From NCBI GenBank assembly GCA_963820955.1, contig CAWGCA010000041.1, positions 124,001 through 188,000 of the forward strand: DNA of 64,000 nucleotides. Direction: 5' to 3'. The first letter of the stretch is position 1. Each line of letters opens with the position of its first letter. The notes beneath the pieces were generated by a model. The model was not told where the DNA came from and did not search any database. It worked only from the letters and a program-made list of their open reading frames with translations. The translations under genes were made by a program, and so were the position numbers. Source of the stretch: CAWGCA01 sp963820955. Its GTDB lineage: Bacteria > Pseudomonadota > Gammaproteobacteria > Chromatiales > Chromatiaceae. Positions 43,982 to 53,054 of this stretch are shown here, one piece after another.

Positions 43982-45988
43982 ATGGTAAAAGATTTTCAAT
44001 TGGTCTCCGAGTTCGACCCCTCGGGTGACCAGCCGGAGGCGATCGCTCGGCTGCTTGAGGGCCTGGGCGACGGAGAAGCGGGTATGACCCTGCTTGGGGT
44101 GACTGGCTCTGGAAAGACCTTCACTATCGCAAATGTGATCGAGAAGGTGCAGCGACCGACCCTGATTCTTGTCCACAATAAAACGCTGGCGGCCCAACTT
44201 TACGGCGAGATGAAAGAGTTCTTTCCCCACAATGCGGTAGAGTATTTTGTCTCCTACTACGATTATTATCAGCCAGAGGCCTATGTTCCCGCATCCGATA
44301 CCTTCATAGAGAAAGATGCTTCCATAAACGACCATATAGAACAGATGCGGCTGTCCGCTACCAAGGCGCTGTTGGAACGGCAGGACACCATCATCGTAGC
44401 CACCGTCTCCTGTATTTACGGTCTGGGTGACCCGAGATCCTACCTGGGTATGGTGCTGCACCTGGTGCGTGGCGATACAGTGGACCAGCGCTCTATTCTG
44501 CGCCGGCTGGCGGAACTCCAATACACCCGCAATGAAATGGAGTTGCGCCGGGCCTGCTATCGGGTACGGGGCGAGGTGATCGATATCTACCCGGCGGAGT
44601 CGGATCGGGAAGCGGTGCGGGTAGAGTTGTTCGACGATGAGATCGAATCCATCGGCTTGTTCGACCCGCTTACCGGAGAGATGCTGCGCAAGGTGCCGCG
44701 GTACACCATCTACCCGAAATCCCACTACGTGACGCCGAGACAGACCCTGCTGGAGGCGGTAGAGCTGATTAAACAGGAACTTGTTGAGCGGCTGGAGCAG
44801 CTGCGTTTTGCCAACAAGCTGCTGGAGGCACAACGGTTGGAACAGCGCACCCGCTTCGATATCGAGATGATCCTGGAATTGGGATACTGTTCGGGCATTG
44901 AGAATTATTCGCGTTACCTGTCCGGACGTCAGTCTGGAGAACCGCCGCCGACGCTGTTCGATTATCTACCCCGGGAGGCCCTGCTGGTGGTGGATGAGAG
45001 CCATGTTTCCATCCCTCAGGTGGGCGGCATGTACCGGGGTGATCGCTCCCGCAAGGAGACCCTGGTGGAATACGGTTTCCGCCTGCCTTCCGCGCTGGAC
45101 AACCGGCCGCTGCGGTTCGAGGAGTTCGAGGCCCGGGCGCCCCAGACCATCTATGTCTCGGCTACGCCCCGCGACTATGAGCTGCAGCACTCGGGGGCGA
45201 TCGTTGAGCAGGTGGTCCGGCCCACTGGGCTGGTGGATCCGGAGTTGGAGGTGAGACCCGCCGGCAGCCAGGTAGACGACCTGCTTTCGGAGATCAACCT
45301 GCGGGTGGAACAACAGGAGCGAGTGCTGGTCACCACTCTCACCAAGCGGATGTCAGAGGACCTGACAGACTATCTCGATGATCACGGCGTCCGGGTGCGC
45401 TATCTCCATTCCGACATCGACACAGTGGAACGGGTGGAGATCATCCGCGACCTGCGGCTCGGTGAGTTCGACGTGCTGGTGGGTATCAATTTGTTGCGGG
45501 AGGGACTGGATATGCCGGAGGTCTCCCTGGTCGCCATACTCGATGCCGACAAGGAGGGGTTTCTGCGCTCAGAAGGGTCCTTGATCCAGACCATCGGCCG
45601 CGCCGCCCGAAACGTCAACGGCAAGGCGATCCTGTATGCCGACAAGATTACCGGTTCCATGCGGCGGGCCATCGACGAGACCGAGCGACGGCGGGAAAAA
45701 CAGATCGCTTACAACCAGCAACACGGGATTACACCAAAGACTATTTGCAAGGCGATCGCGGACATTATGGAGGGGGCCCATGCAGGTGCTCCCAGGCGAG
45801 CGAAGGACTACGCACGGGTGGCGGAAACCGAGGCCGAATATGCCGCCATGACGCCGCGCCAGATGGCAAATCGGATCAAGGCGCTGGAAAAGAAGATGTA
45901 CCAGCACGCCCAGGATCTGGAGTTCGAGGAGGCGGCCCGGGTGCGCGATCAGATCAAGGGTTTGCAATCCCAGGGGGTGCTGGCATGA
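43982..45988 (+). CDS. uvrB: Excinuclease ABC subunit B, UvrB
   Basis: Nucleotide excision repair helicase-like subunit, 668 residues, full length. Walker A GVTGSGKTFT (near residue 40), beta-hairpin with YFVSYYDYYQPEAYVP, VDESHVSIPQ, helicase motifs V/VI (LREGLDMPEVSLVAILDADK, QTIGRAARN) and the C-terminal UVR domain (KKMYQHAQDLEFEEAARVRD) that contacts UvrC. No LexA-type CTGT-N8-ACAG box was seen in the 216 bases upstream. Confidence 0.98.
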   Translation: MVKDFQLVSEFDPSGDQPEAIARLLEGLGDGEAGMTLLGVTGSGKTFTIANVIEKVQRPTLILVHNKTLAAQLYGEMKEFFPHNAVEYFVSYYDYYQPEAYVPASDTFIEKDASINDHIEQMRLSATKALLERQDTIIVATVSCIYGLGDPRSYLGMVLHLVRGDTVDQRSILRRLAELQYTRNEMELRRACYRVRGEVIDIYPAESDREAVRVELFDDEIESIGLFDPLTGEMLRKVPRYTIYPKSHYVTPRQTLLEAVELIKQELVERLEQLRFANKLLEAQRLEQRTRFDIEMILELGYCSGIENYSRYLSGRQSGEPPPTLFDYLPREALLVVDESHVSIPQVGGMYRGDRSRKETLVEYGFRLPSALDNRPLRFEEFEARAPQTIYVSATPRDYELQHSGAIVEQVVRPTGLVDPELEVRPAGSQVDDLLSEINLRVEQQERVLVTTLTKRMSEDLTDYLDDHGVRVRYLHSDIDTVERVEIIRDLRLGEFDVLVGINLLREGLDMPEVSLVAILDADKEGFLRSEGSLIQTIGRAARNVNGKAILYADKITGSMRRAIDETERRREKQIAYNQQHGITPKTICKAIADIMEGAHAGAPRRAKDYARVAETEAEYAAMTPRQMANRIKALEKKMYQHAQDLEFEEAARVRDQIKGLQSQGVLA

Positions 45989-46136
45989 CATCCTTCAATT
46001 TTTCGACTGGTTGTTGCGAGTGATTAGAGTGACCAGCGCGCGGTGACAAAAGAGAAGCATTCACATGGATCCGCCATGGTCAGGGTTCCCGATATTTACA
46101 AACGCGTTTTTCTTGGAATCGAAGTCCCGATACTGA

Positions 46137-46270
46137 TATGTCCTTCCAGAAACACAGGCTTGAAAGCAACCACGCCATCCTGGCGAAGGCCAGCATCCAG
46201 AGAATTCAGCGACTTACTGGATTACGGCATCCGCTGATGAGATAAAACACGCGGTTTCCGGACGGACACT
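46137..46270. repeat. Inverted-repeat element of the second family, copy B (~134 bp)
   Basis: Relative of 14346-14481: CCAGAAACACAGGCTTGAAA, GCGACTTACTGGATT and the right end GGTTTCCGGACGGACACT are all present; the left end is worn (TATGTCCTTCC). It ends 20 bases before MITE copy 5. Confidence 0.72.
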
Positions 46271-46290
46271 AATTACATTATATAACAAGC

Positions 46291-46508
46291 CAGTGCTGTC
46301 CCATTAAGTTGCGTTACATATAACTGGAACGCATTGATACGACAGCTCTTTCATAGTGATTAGTTGCGGCATAGACATGAATTTGAACACTGATGTTCGT
46401 CATTCCGGAAAGTGCGAAGCACTTGTCCGGAATCCAGGTTTTTCAATGCGTTCACTGGATGCCGGATCAAGTCCGGCATGACGGTTGGAGGTTAATGGGA
46501 CAGCACTG
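46291..46508 (-). mobile_element. 218-bp MITE, copy 5 (inverted), with 9-bp target duplication
   Basis: The complement of the element at 2535. The 9-bp duplication ATAACAAGC is at 46282-46290 and 46509-46517. The only copy in this orientation. Confidence 0.93.
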
Positions 46509-46572
46509 ATAACAAGCACTTCGAAGTTGTGCTTTTTGTGTATTCTTGCGCAGTCGAAAATCAGTACGCTTC

Positions 46573-46755
46573 TCAGTTTTTCCTGGCCGATGTAAATAGC
46601 TTCTTTACCGTATCGACATCGGCACTTCGTATATAGAAATACTTGTTACCAACCTCTGTAAATACGTTCATTCCCATGGGGTGAAGAAGGTACGGACAAA
46701 CATGGGATACGGGTCCCAGTTTGTTGCTCTGTTCATTAAGTTGCCAGGGTGTCAC
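46573..46755 (-). CDS. Possible small hypothetical protein (60 residues)
   Basis: MTPWQLNEQSNKLGPVSHVC... ends in the basic stretch VDTVKKLFTSARKN. No family recognised and no strong ribosome site. May be a remnant. The remaining 45989-46136 and 46756-46804 bases show nothing. Confidence 0.25.
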   Translation of the reverse strand: MTPWQLNEQSNKLGPVSHVCPYLLHPMGMNVFTEVGNKYFYIRSADVDTVKKLFTSARKN

Positions 46756-46804
46756 CCGATACTCGAGCCTACCGAACCGATTATTTAACTATGGGGTAAG
46801 TGAC

Positions 46805-48691
46805 GTGACTGGCATAGTAGTGTTGGCAACAAGAGGCCTGTTCCGATCTGGCAAGCCATGGAATATATCGTCCAGGGTGATGGGGGGTATCTGCTCTATC
46901 ATCCTGGCGTTCGTCTTGGCCCTGCCAGGGGGCAACGCCGAGGCGGCGCAGCCAGGGGATAATGGGAAACAGTTTGCCAAGGGAAGGATCCTGGTTCATC
47001 CCGCTCCCGGTCTGTCGGACGAGGAGTTCAAGAGGGTGCTGCGTAAGAACAACGGAAAGGCGGTGGGCAGGCTCAAGAAGCTCGGTGTTCATATCGTGAA
47101 TGTACCGCCGAACAATGAGAAGAAAATCGCCAAGGCATTGTCCCGCAACAAGAAGGTCAAGTACGCCGAGGTGGATGAACTGGTGCCACCGACGGAGATC
47201 CTTCCGAACGATCCCAAGTACACCAGTGCCTGGCACCTGCAGAAGATCCAGGCGCCCACTGCCTGGGATACCGGCTTCGGCGAGGGCATCACCGTTGCGA
47301 TCCTGGACAGCGGTGTCGATCCACTCCACCTGGATCTGCGGAACAACCTGGTGACTGGTCGCAATGTGGTTTCCAACAACTCCGATACCAGCGATGTGAA
47401 TGGGCACGGGACCAAGGTGGCGGGTACGGTCGCCGCCGAGAGCAATAATCTCCTGGGCGTGACCTCCATCGCCTGGCACGCGCAGATAATGCCGGTACGG
47501 ATCACCAATGACAGCGGCGGTTACGCCTACTGGAGCGACGTTGCAGCGGGCCTGATCTGGGCTGCTGACAACGGGGCAAGGGTCGCCAACATCAGTTACG
47601 AGGTGAGCGGTAGCTACACAGTGATTAGTGCGGCCCAATATATGCGTAACAAAGGGGGGGTTGTCGTCGTTGCGGCGGGAAATTACGGCACCAATCCGGG
47701 CTACGAGGACAACGAGTACATGGTTTCCGTGGCCGCGACCGACAGCAACGACAACCGGACCAGCTGGTCCAACTATGGCAATTACATCGACCTTGCCGCG
47801 CCCGGCGTGGGTATCTGGACCACGACCAATGGTGGCAGCTATGCTGCCGTCTCCGGCACCTCGTTTTCCAGCCCGGTTACCGCGGCTGTGGTCGCCTTGG
47901 TCAAAGGGGTCAATGGAGACCTGTCACCGGGTGAGGTCGAGGCCCTGCTCATGGACAGCGCCGACGACCTCGGCACCGCCGGCTGGGATATCTATTACGG
48001 TCATGGGCGGGTCAATGCCGCGCAGGCGGTGGCACTGGCTGACAGCGTCGTATCCCAGGACACCCAGGCGCCCACGGTATCGATCACTGTACCTGCGACC
48101 AACAGCACCGTCAGTGATTGGGTGGCGGTCAGCGTCGATGCGGCGGACAACTTCGGGGTGACCGAAGTGCGGCTCTACGCCAACGGCCACCCGGTGGGGA
48201 CTGACACCACGGAACCCTACACCTTTACCTGGGACAGCACCCTGGTGTCGGACGGGGATTCGACCCTCACCGCCCATGCCTATGACGCGGCTGGGAACCT
48301 GGGGCAATCGGCCGCGGTGACGGTGGTGGTGGAGAACAACCCGGCCGCGGCTGACACCGTCCCACCCCAGGTGACCCTTCACAGCCCGACGGATGGCGCC
48401 ACCGTCAGCGGGAACGTGACCCTCTCTGCCTCGGCCACCGATGATGTGCAGCTCTCAATGGTCAGTATCTATGTGGACGGCCAGCTGAAGTGCTCGGGGG
48501 TGCCCAGTGTCTCCTGCAGTTGGAACACCCGTAAGGAGAGCGCCGGTGACCACAGCATCCAGGCCAAGGCGACTGATGCAGCCGGCAACAGCGCCACCCG
48601 GTCGATCACGGTGACGGTCGGGACTACCACGTCGAAGGGCGGGAACAACAAGGTTACTACCACCAACAAGGGGAGGCGGACAAAGAAATAA
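46805..48691 (+). CDS. Exported subtilisin-like serine protease (S8) with Ig-like domains
   Basis: Secreted peptidase. Signal (GGICSIILAFVLALPGGNAEA), an inhibitor-I9-like prodomain (KGRILVHPAPGLSDEEFKRV), then the S8 domain with catalytic Asp in VAILDSGVD, His in NGHGTKVAGT and Ser in SGTSFSSPVTAAV. Two Ig-like repeats follow (QAPTVSITVPATNSTVSDWV; PPQVTLHSPTDGATVSGNVT), ending in a basic tail. Start is uncertain: the frame is open from 46721, with GTG 46805 and ATG 46880 as the best candidates. A bidirectional terminator follows. Confidence 0.92.
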   Translation: MTGIVVLATRGLFRSGKPWNISSRVMGGICSIILAFVLALPGGNAEAAQPGDNGKQFAKGRILVHPAPGLSDEEFKRVLRKNNGKAVGRLKKLGVHIVNVPPNNEKKIAKALSRNKKVKYAEVDELVPPTEILPNDPKYTSAWHLQKIQAPTAWDTGFGEGITVAILDSGVDPLHLDLRNNLVTGRNVVSNNSDTSDVNGHGTKVAGTVAAESNNLLGVTSIAWHAQIMPVRITNDSGGYAYWSDVAAGLIWAADNGARVANISYEVSGSYTVISAAQYMRNKGGVVVVAAGNYGTNPGYEDNEYMVSVAATDSNDNRTSWSNYGNYIDLAAPGVGIWTTTNGGSYAAVSGTSFSSPVTAAVVALVKGVNGDLSPGEVEALLMDSADDLGTAGWDIYYGHGRVNAAQAVALADSVVSQDTQAPTVSITVPATNSTVSDWVAVSVDAADNFGVTEVRLYANGHPVGTDTTEPYTFTWDSTLVSDGDSTLTAHAYDAAGNLGQSAAVTVVVENNPAAADTVPPQVTLHSPTDGATVSGNVTLSASATDDVQLSMVSIYVDGQLKCSGVPSVSCSWNTRKESAGDHSIQAKATDAAGNSATRSITVTVGTTTSKGGNNKVTTTNKGRRTKK

Positions 48692-48703
48692 GCGGGGAGC
48701 GAT

Positions 48704-48739
48704 AAAAAACAACGCCGGCTTTCGCCGGCGTTGTTTTTT
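48704..48739. terminator. Bidirectional rho-independent terminator
   Basis: Stem AACAACGCCGGC / GCCGGCGTTGTT with loop TTTC, flanked by A's on the left and T's on the right. Serves the convergent protease and PEP-CTERM genes. Confidence 0.93.
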
Positions 48740-48760
48740 GAGGAGAGCAAAAACGTCTGC

Positions 48761-49477
48761 TTAACTCTGACGTCTGCGACGCCCGTAGAAGCCGATTCCG
48801 ATCAGGCCCAGTGCGCTAAGTAGCAGGGTCGAAGGCTCTGGGAGTTCCTCACCGCCGCCGCCGTCTCCGAGTAGGTTTCTGACAAACAGTGATTCATGTG
48901 AGAGTTTCTGAAGATTCCCATTTTTGTTAGTGATTTGTAGCTCGAACGTACCACTACGCTGGAAAGGATTGTTCGTAAGTATTTCAGCCTCGAAAAAGAA
49001 GTATCCAATTTCTGTACTCCCTTTAAAGGCGGTGGCAATATCCAAAGTTACGGGTAGATTCAAGGGAAGAGAGCCATTCACATCTGCCCATCCGATCGTG
49101 TAATTCCCGCTAATTTGATCGATGTCCGCGCTCAGGAGTTTTATTTCAATACCGTTTACAATAGCTCCAGGATTGAGCGCGTCGTCAATCTTGTATACGA
49201 AGGTCCAGTCATTTCCGTCCGTGACTGTGTTTAACAGGTTTGCCTCGGATGTGGAATTAAAGTTCCCTTTCACATCGTAATATCCAGCGCAGCCATCTGA
49301 TGCGTTGCCACCCAATGTAATCTTGCTCGGATCACATTGCACAGTTACTGTTTGACCAGTGTCGTCGACGATAACGGTTGCGTGAATGGGCCCTGACAAA
49401 CACAACGAGCATGCGCCGGCTAATAAAGCTGGGGTCAGACCTCTTTTCTTGAAACTGTATATTTTACTTTTTTTCAT
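48761..49477 (-). CDS. PEP-CTERM sorted exported protein
   Basis: 238 residues. N-terminal signal (LTPALLAGACSLCLSGPIHA), a beta-rich core of unknown role (ITLGGNASDGCAGYYDVKGN, YTIGWADVNGSLPLNLPVTL), and a classic PEP-CTERM tail: LPEPSTLLL, hydrophobic helix, GRRRRQS. It needs an EpsH-type exosortase, not found here. Ribosome site GGAG before ATG 49477. Confidence 0.88.
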   Translation of the reverse strand: MKKSKIYSFKKRGLTPALLAGACSLCLSGPIHATVIVDDTGQTVTVQCDPSKITLGGNASDGCAGYYDVKGNFNSTSEANLLNTVTDGNDWTFVYKIDDALNPGAIVNGIEIKLLSADIDQISGNYTIGWADVNGSLPLNLPVTLDIATAFKGSTEIGYFFFEAEILTNNPFQRSGTFELQITNKNGNLQKLSHESLFVRNLLGDGGGGEELPEPSTLLLSALGLIGIGFYGRRRRQS

Positions 49478-49926
49478 TTCCGCTACTCTCCGGCATACAA
49501 TTTGCCAACTCGGATCAGTTCTTGTTTTTCAAGCATCCCTGTTTCAGATCCTGGTATTTAAGATTTGGCTTCCCTAATCAAATCTATATCAAGCTGTTGC
49601 CTTATCGGGTGCAAATAGAATGCCAGCCTATATAACTCTTTATAATTTCGAGAATTAATCGAATTTTCGTTGTGCTTTCCGCCCATCCTTCCTGAATTTT
49701 GTAAAAAATATTAACGAGTGTTACGAAAACCACTGGGATATTCGAGAGAAAGGGTGGCGGGCAGTACCTGGATTCCCACGGCGGACTGCGGCCACGAGCT
49801 GCATTGATCCAGAGCTATTAAATATCAATAGGTTATCCGGATACTTCTGGTTCGCGGATTGTGTAAAAAAATCAACACACTGCAGCTAAGGAAATAGAGG
49901 TGTGGTGATCAAAGGGAAACTAACGC
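49478..49926. other. Intergenic region
   Basis: 449 bases between the PEP-CTERM gene and the exporter operon end. Mostly A/T-rich, no frame, no repeat shared with the window. Holds the PEP-CTERM promoter. Confidence 0.4.
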
Positions 49927-51126
49927 CTATTCGGCCCGCAGCGCTTCGATCGGGTCCAGCTGCGCAGCCCGCCAGGCCGGAACGACGCCCGCGATAAGGC
50001 CAATGGTAACGGCGATTGCTTCCGCCAGCAGCAGATATTCCCAGGGGGTATGGGTTGGCAGGGCAGGGAGGGCGAAGCCTAGCATCCAGGCGCCCCCGGC
50101 ACCGAGCAGCAGTCCGGCCAGACCACCCAGCGCTGAGAGAACCATCGCCTCGCCGAGAAATAGCCAGAGCACCTGCCAACTGTCGGCGCCGAGCGCACTG
50201 AGCAGGCCCACCTCACCGGTTCGCTCGCCTACCGAAATGGTCATGATGGTGAGGATGCCTACCCCGCCGACCAGGAGCGAAATACCGCCCAGGGCGGCCA
50301 CCGCAAGGGTCAGGATATCGAGCACCGAACCCAGGGTCTCCAGCATCTGGTCCTGGGTGATAATGGTGAAGTCCTCGGCCCCGTGACGCTGGGTAAGCAG
50401 CGTCTTGATTCGTTCGGACAGCGCTTCGCTGTCGGTGCCTGGTGTATAGAGCAGGTCCACCTCCATCAGGCTCTCCCGATTGAACAGGGACATGGCCTTA
50501 TGGGTGGGGATGTAGGCGGCGTCGTCCAGATCGAACCCCAGCATTTGCCCTTTGGACTCCATGACCCCAATTACCCGAAAGCGTTCACCGCCGATGCGGA
50601 TACGTCGGCCGAGAGGATTCTCGTTACCGAACAGTTCCTGCCGCACCTTGGCGCCCAGCACCACGAAGGGGCGGGCGAAGCGGGGGTCATCCCGGGGCAG
50701 GAATCGACCCAGCGAGGGTTTCATCTGCCATACATCGGGGACATCGGGGCCCACCCCGTAAATGAAGGTGCGCCGGCCGCGTCTGCCGGACTCGATGGTC
50801 GCATTACCCTGGATCAGTGGCACCACCGCCTGGATGCGGGGCAGCCGGGAAAGGGCCTGGGCATCCTCCAGATTCAGGGGGCGGACGGTATTTATGATAG
50901 CGCCGGAGATGCCGAAGGTGCTGGACTTGCCGGGGGAGATGGCGATCAGGTTGGTGCCGAACTGGGTAAATTCGCCCAGCACGTATTTGTGGACACCCTC
51001 GCCGATGGAGGTGAGCAGGACGACCGAGGCGATACCCACCGCAATGCCCAGGGCGGTGAGAAAACTGCGCATGCGGTAGGCAAACACGGAGTTGAGGGTC
51101 AGTTTCAGGAAGTCAGCTGTGAGCAT
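49927..51126 (-). CDS. MacB-like ABC transporter permease (FtsX domain), second permease
   Basis: 399 residues. N-terminal helix (FLTALGIAVGIASVVLLTSI), a large periplasmic MacB_PCD domain (FGTNLIAISPGKSSTFGISG..., VLGAKVRQELFGNENPLGRR), and three C-terminal helices of the FtsX core (VGGVGILTIMTISVGERTGE, IGLLSALGA-like). Last gene of a leftward four-gene exporter operon; starts 31 bases after the first permease gene. I use ATG 51126 (MLTADFLKLT). Confidence 0.92.
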   Translation of the reverse strand: MLTADFLKLTLNSVFAYRMRSFLTALGIAVGIASVVLLTSIGEGVHKYVLGEFTQFGTNLIAISPGKSSTFGISGAIINTVRPLNLEDAQALSRLPRIQAVVPLIQGNATIESGRRGRRTFIYGVGPDVPDVWQMKPSLGRFLPRDDPRFARPFVVLGAKVRQELFGNENPLGRRIRIGGERFRVIGVMESKGQMLGFDLDDAAYIPTHKAMSLFNRESLMEVDLLYTPGTDSEALSERIKTLLTQRHGAEDFTIITQDQMLETLGSVLDILTLAVAALGGISLLVGGVGILTIMTISVGERTGEVGLLSALGADSWQVLWLFLGEAMVLSALGGLAGLLLGAGGAWMLGFALPALPTHTPWEYLLLAEAIAVTIGLIAGVVPAWRAAQLDPIEALRAE

Positions 51127-51157
51127 GGCGGGTTCCGTTAGACCTATCCCGTGACTG

Positions 51158-52363
51158 TCAGCGCCCGGCCAGGGCATGCACCGGATCGAGGCGGGCCGCA
51201 CGCCGGGCAGGCAGCAGACCGAACAGCAGGCCGGTGATCAGCGCGACGGCCACTGCCGCTCCCAGGGCCCAGAGAGGGATGGCCAGGGGGAAATCGGGGA
51301 AGGCCCGGTCCAGGGCCCAGACACCAGCGAATGCCAGCAGCACGCCGATAACCGCACCTGCCCCGGAGAGCAGTCCCGCCTCGACCAGGAAGAGTCTCAG
51401 GATCTGCCGTTCCGGGCTGCCCAGTGCCTTGAGCAGCCCAATCTCCGTGGTGCGCTGGGAAACGCTGACCAGCATCACATTCATAGTCAGAATGCCGGCA
51501 ACGGCGAGACTGATGGCGGCGATGCCTGCCACCGTATAAGTGAGGGCCTGGAAGATGCCGTCGAAAGTGGCGAGCAGGGCGTTCTGGGTGATGACGGTGA
51601 CATCCTCCTCCCCGTCGTGCCGCTCCTTCAGGATGTCGAGGATCGCCTGCTGGGCCTTTGGAATCGCTTTTGGCCCGCTGGCCTGGACCAGGATGCGGAA
51701 CAGCGAATTGCTGTTGAACAGGCGCTGGGCCGAGGCGACGGGGATGATCGCGATATCTCCGATATCCATGCCCAGGGATTCCCCCTGGGGTTTCAGAATA
51801 CCAATAACCCGGAACCGCCGGTCATCGATGCGCAGCCATTTTCCCAGGGCCTTTCTGCTGCCGAACAGCTCCCGCTTCAGCTTGCTGCCGATGATCGCGA
51901 TCGCCGAACCGCGGCTGGGGTCTCCCGGGGGCAGGAATCGGCCCCTGGCCAGCTCCAGATTCCGCACCGGCAGCAGTTCGGCGGTGGCTCCCAGTACGGT
52001 TGCCTCCCGCTCCAGCTGCTGATGGGAGACAGGGGCGGATCCCACCACCAGCGGGGCGATCAGACGGATGCTGCTGCTTCTGCGCAAGGCGAGGGCATCA
52101 TCAAGGGTCAAGTCCCTGGGGGTGCCGCCGATCAGCGGTGGGGTCTCACCGGTGGTCTCCACCCGTCCGAGAATGACGATCAGCAGGTGGGTGCCGAGAC
52201 TGGAGAATTCGTCGCTGACATAGCGCCTGGCCCCTTCTCCCAGGGCAGTGAGAACCACCACGGAACCGACTCCGATGGCCATTGCCAGCAGCATCAGCCA
52301 GGTACGGCTGCGGGCCCCGGAGAGGGCGCGACCGCCAAAACGCAGGGTGTCCTCACCGCGCAT
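51158..52363 (-). CDS. MacB-like ABC transporter permease (FtsX domain), first permease
   Basis: 401 residues with the same plan as the next gene: helix (LMLLAMAIGVGSVVVLTALG), periplasmic domain (VIGSKLKRELFGSRKALGKW), C-terminal FtsX helices (LVSVSQRTTEIGLLKALGSP). It is clearly paralogous but not identical, so the pair may form a heterodimer. Its ATG 52363 overlaps the ATPase gene end by 11 bases; the frame is also open to 52411. Confidence 0.92.
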   Translation of the reverse strand: MRGEDTLRFGGRALSGARSRTWLMLLAMAIGVGSVVVLTALGEGARRYVSDEFSSLGTHLLIVILGRVETTGETPPLIGGTPRDLTLDDALALRRSSSIRLIAPLVVGSAPVSHQQLEREATVLGATAELLPVRNLELARGRFLPPGDPSRGSAIAIIGSKLKRELFGSRKALGKWLRIDDRRFRVIGILKPQGESLGMDIGDIAIIPVASAQRLFNSNSLFRILVQASGPKAIPKAQQAILDILKERHDGEEDVTVITQNALLATFDGIFQALTYTVAGIAAISLAVAGILTMNVMLVSVSQRTTEIGLLKALGSPERQILRLFLVEAGLLSGAGAVIGVLLAFAGVWALDRAFPDFPLAIPLWALGAAVAVALITGLLFGLLPARRAARLDPVHALAGR

Positions 52364-53054
52364 GGCTGCGGCTTTCGGGATGAGCGATCCGGTCGTCGGC
52401 AATGGCCCCATCGACCATGTGGATACGCCGGTCCGCGCGGCCGCCGATCGCGGGGTCGTGGGTGACCAGGATCAGAGTGATCCCCTGGCGGTTCAGCTGT
52501 TCCAGGGTTGTCATCACATCTTCACCCGAGGCCTTGTCCAGGTTGCCGGTCGGCTCGTCTGCCAGCAAAATGCCGGGTTGCATGATGGTGGAGCGGGCGA
52601 TAGCCACCCGCTGCCGCTGCCCGCCGGAGAGCTGGTCCGGGCGGTGGCGGGCCCGGTCGAGCAGCCCGAGGGGCTCCAGAATCCTGTCCACTCTTTGCTT
52701 GCGTTCTCTAGGGGCGATGCCGGCCAGCACCAGGGGCAGTTCTACGTTTTCCGCTGCAGTGAGGCGGGGTATCAGGTGAAACGACTGGAATATGAAACCG
52801 ATCCGGTTGCGCCGGACCGTCGCGCGTTCCTCGTCGGAGAGCAGTTGAGTATCGATCTCTTCCAGGTAATAACTCCCGGAGTCCGGCCGATCCAGCAGTC
52901 CCAGGATGTGTAACAGTGTGGATTTGCCCGATCCTGAGGGTCCCATCAGGGCAATATACTCGCCGCTGTTGATCCGCAGGGTCAGATCACGAAGGGCGTG
53001 GACGTGTTCGTCCCCTACCTGGAATTCTCGATTGATCTCCCGCAGTTGGATCAT
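52353..53054 (-). CDS. ABC transporter ATP-binding protein (LolD/MacB type)
   Basis: 233 residues. Walker A GPSGSGKSTLLH, Q-loop FIFQSFHLIP, signature LSGGQRQRVAIAR, Walker B ILLADEPTGNLD, switch THDPAI. Typical of the MacB/LolD/FtsE family of mechanotransmission ABC systems. In E. coli MacB the ATPase and permease are one protein; here they are separate. Overlaps the adaptor stop by four bases (ATGA). Confidence 0.95.
   Translation of the reverse strand: MIQLREINREFQVGDEHVHALRDLTLRINSGEYIALMGPSGSGKSTLLHILGLLDRPDSGSYYLEEIDTQLLSDEERATVRRNRIGFIFQSFHLIPRLTAAENVELPLVLAGIAPRERKQRVDRILEPLGLLDRARHRPDQLSGGQRQRVAIARSTIMQPGILLADEPTGNLDKASGEDVMTTLEQLNRQGITLILVTHDPAIGGRADRRIHMVDGAIADDRIAHPESRSHAR

Noticed and set aside
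43766..44833. N-terminal extension of the aminotransferase (frame open to 44833)
   Set aside because: It runs antisense through uvrB; the family start at 43765 gives a full-length enzyme.
51176..52465. 429-codon rightward frame opposite the permease gene
   Set aside because: Glutamine- and glycine-rich shadow of the permease; the leftward strand has clear FtsX/MacB features.
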